Assembly (NCBI RefSeq): GCF_014638915.1
Contig: NZ_BMFQ01000002.1
Coordinates: forward strand, 1 to 64,000
Direction: 5' to 3'
Length of the DNA stretch: 64,000 nt
Origin: Xanthomarina arctica
GTDB lineage: Bacteria; Bacteroidota; Bacteroidia; Flavobacteriales; Flavobacteriaceae
Both the position numbers and the translations under genes were made by a program. Within the stretch, counting starts at the first letter, position 1, and each line of letters starts with the position of its first letter. The notes below the pieces were generated by a model. That model was not told where the DNA came from. It made no database searches and worked only from the letters and a program-made list of their open reading frames with translations. Positions 63,485 to 64,000 of this stretch are shown here, in pieces.

Positions 63485-64000
63485 TTAGTTAAAGAGTATA
63501 ATTTTAAGATTTTTATTTCTTCGGAGGTAACTTTGAATAATATGTTGGGCATCTCTATTGTTTTCCATTGGAGTTATAAGAGATTCTAAAACGCTGGTAT
63601 TTGTAATTTGATAATTAAGATTAACATAGCCTAAACCTACAAAAACACCATTTTTTATTAGAACTACACTGCGTTCATCAATTTCCCGACCTCTATCAAC
63701 AATAGCCATGTTGGTATTATTATAACTATTTTTTTCTATAAGCTTATTAACACGCTCATTATAAACCTCTACTGCTTCTTCTTTAATGCAGGCACCTTCA
63801 CACTGCTTTAAACTATAATTAAAGCAACTAGTTTTTGAAGGATATAAACCACAAAGCTTCTGACAAAGATTAAAATCTTCAACGGCCTTAAATAAAAATT
63901 GTTTAGCACTATTTCTAGTACTAAAAGTGGTGATGGCATTTTTTCGGCCATCAGCTTTATCTATTTTTAAATTGATATACCCATCGTCGTCAATAAAACT
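63485..64000 (-). CDS. C-terminal part of an exonuclease/GIY-YIG nuclease-like protein (5' end outside window)
   Basis: The minus strand is open from 64000 to the stop at 63485 (171 residues), so the gene continues past the window edge. The visible part reads like the region after the GIY-YIG domain of flavobacterial exonuclease/GIY-YIG fusions: NLCQKLCGLYPSKTSC, then FNYSLKQCEGACIKEE and the tail. These Cys-rich blocks recall UvrC/GIY-YIG proteins. The internal ATG at 63709 is not the true start. It probably acts in DNA repair, but the catalytic domains cannot be seen here. Its stop abuts the DUF3857 start. Confidence 0.72.
   Translation of the reverse strand, partial: SFIDDDGYINLKIDKADGRKNAITTFSTRNSAKQFLFKAVEDFNLCQKLCGLYPSKTSCFNYSLKQCEGACIKEEAVEVYNERVNKLIEKNSYNNTNMAIVDRGREIDERSVVLIKNGVFVGLGYVNLNYQITNTSVLESLITPMENNRDAQHIIQSYLRRNKNLKIILFN

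Noticed and set aside
63485-63709. A 74-residue gene starting at the internal ATG
   Set aside because: The frame is open to the window edge and the upstream part has conserved Cys blocks, so it is the end of a larger gene.

Overview
The window is about two thirds A+T and comes from a Bacteroidetes chromosome, almost certainly family Flavobacteriaceae. The evidence is TAnnTTTG promoter boxes with almost no Shine-Dalgarno sequences, TonB receptor/DUF4249 pairing, secreted proteins with type IX secretion (T9SS) C-terminal sorting domains, a long (482-residue) GAPDH, monomeric isocitrate dehydrogenase, PorD and a Bacteroidetes-type omega subunit. The genus cannot be told from the sequence alone. 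No phage, insertion sequence, CRISPR array or tRNA was seen, so this looks like core chromosome with a few accessory islands.

Layout. 1-300: end of an rRNA operon (last bases of 23S, 5S, terminator). 0.4-3.4 kb: PIF1-like helicase and a DinB-fold protein on +. 3.4-20 kb: a long minus-strand run with murQ, a TonB receptor/DUF4249 pair, icd, a pentapeptide-repeat protein, a gene-poor gap with a possible decayed gene (10.7-11.4 kb), rplS-trmD, a GT39 membrane glycosyltransferase, two LVIVD-type lipoproteins, gap and a DegP/HtrA protease. 20.1-24.2 kb: plus-strand cluster dapF, acetyltransferase, mltG, DUF2279 and a lysozyme-fold protein, mostly peptidoglycan metabolism. 24.2-32 kb: minus strand with an RsmI-like methylase, a T9SS sugar-dehydrogenase-like protein, a small tyrosine phosphatase, dnaA, a thioesterase (+), YigZ/DMT transporter/HAD and ribD. 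32-38 kb: acetyltransferase-prmC-ligA, then three tandem paralogous membrane proteins. 38-39.7 kb: a 5'-nucleotidase split into two genes. 39.8-47.2 kb: DUF6913-dapA, bamD-rpoZ-coaBC-porD, recN and fabI.

Accessory highlight, 47.3-54.75 kb: three tandem paralogous T9SS-secreted multidomain proteins. Each has the same signal-peptide start, sorting domain, terminator and upstream control region. A pair of direct repeats (TTTCGTCG, then TTTYATCG 20 bp later) sits exactly 106 bp before all three ATGs, which suggests one shared regulator, possibly of LytTR type. A block of about 407 bp covering sorting domain, terminator, promoter and signal peptide is almost identical at the two internal junctions.

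54.8-64 kb: GT2-YbbR-coaE, a histidine kinase/OmpR-type regulator pair, then on the minus strand miaA, a voltage-gated-type ion channel with a zinc-ribbon tail, a DUF3857/transglutaminase protein and the C-terminal part of an exonuclease/GIY-YIG nuclease cut by the window edge.

Functionally the window joins envelope building (dapA, dapF, mltG, murQ, bamD, porD, degP), T9SS cargo, and DNA/RNA housekeeping (dnaA, ligA, recN, trmD, miaA, prmC, rplS, rpoZ). Several genes have a -7 box only 4-8 nt before the start codon, which points to leaderless mRNAs.
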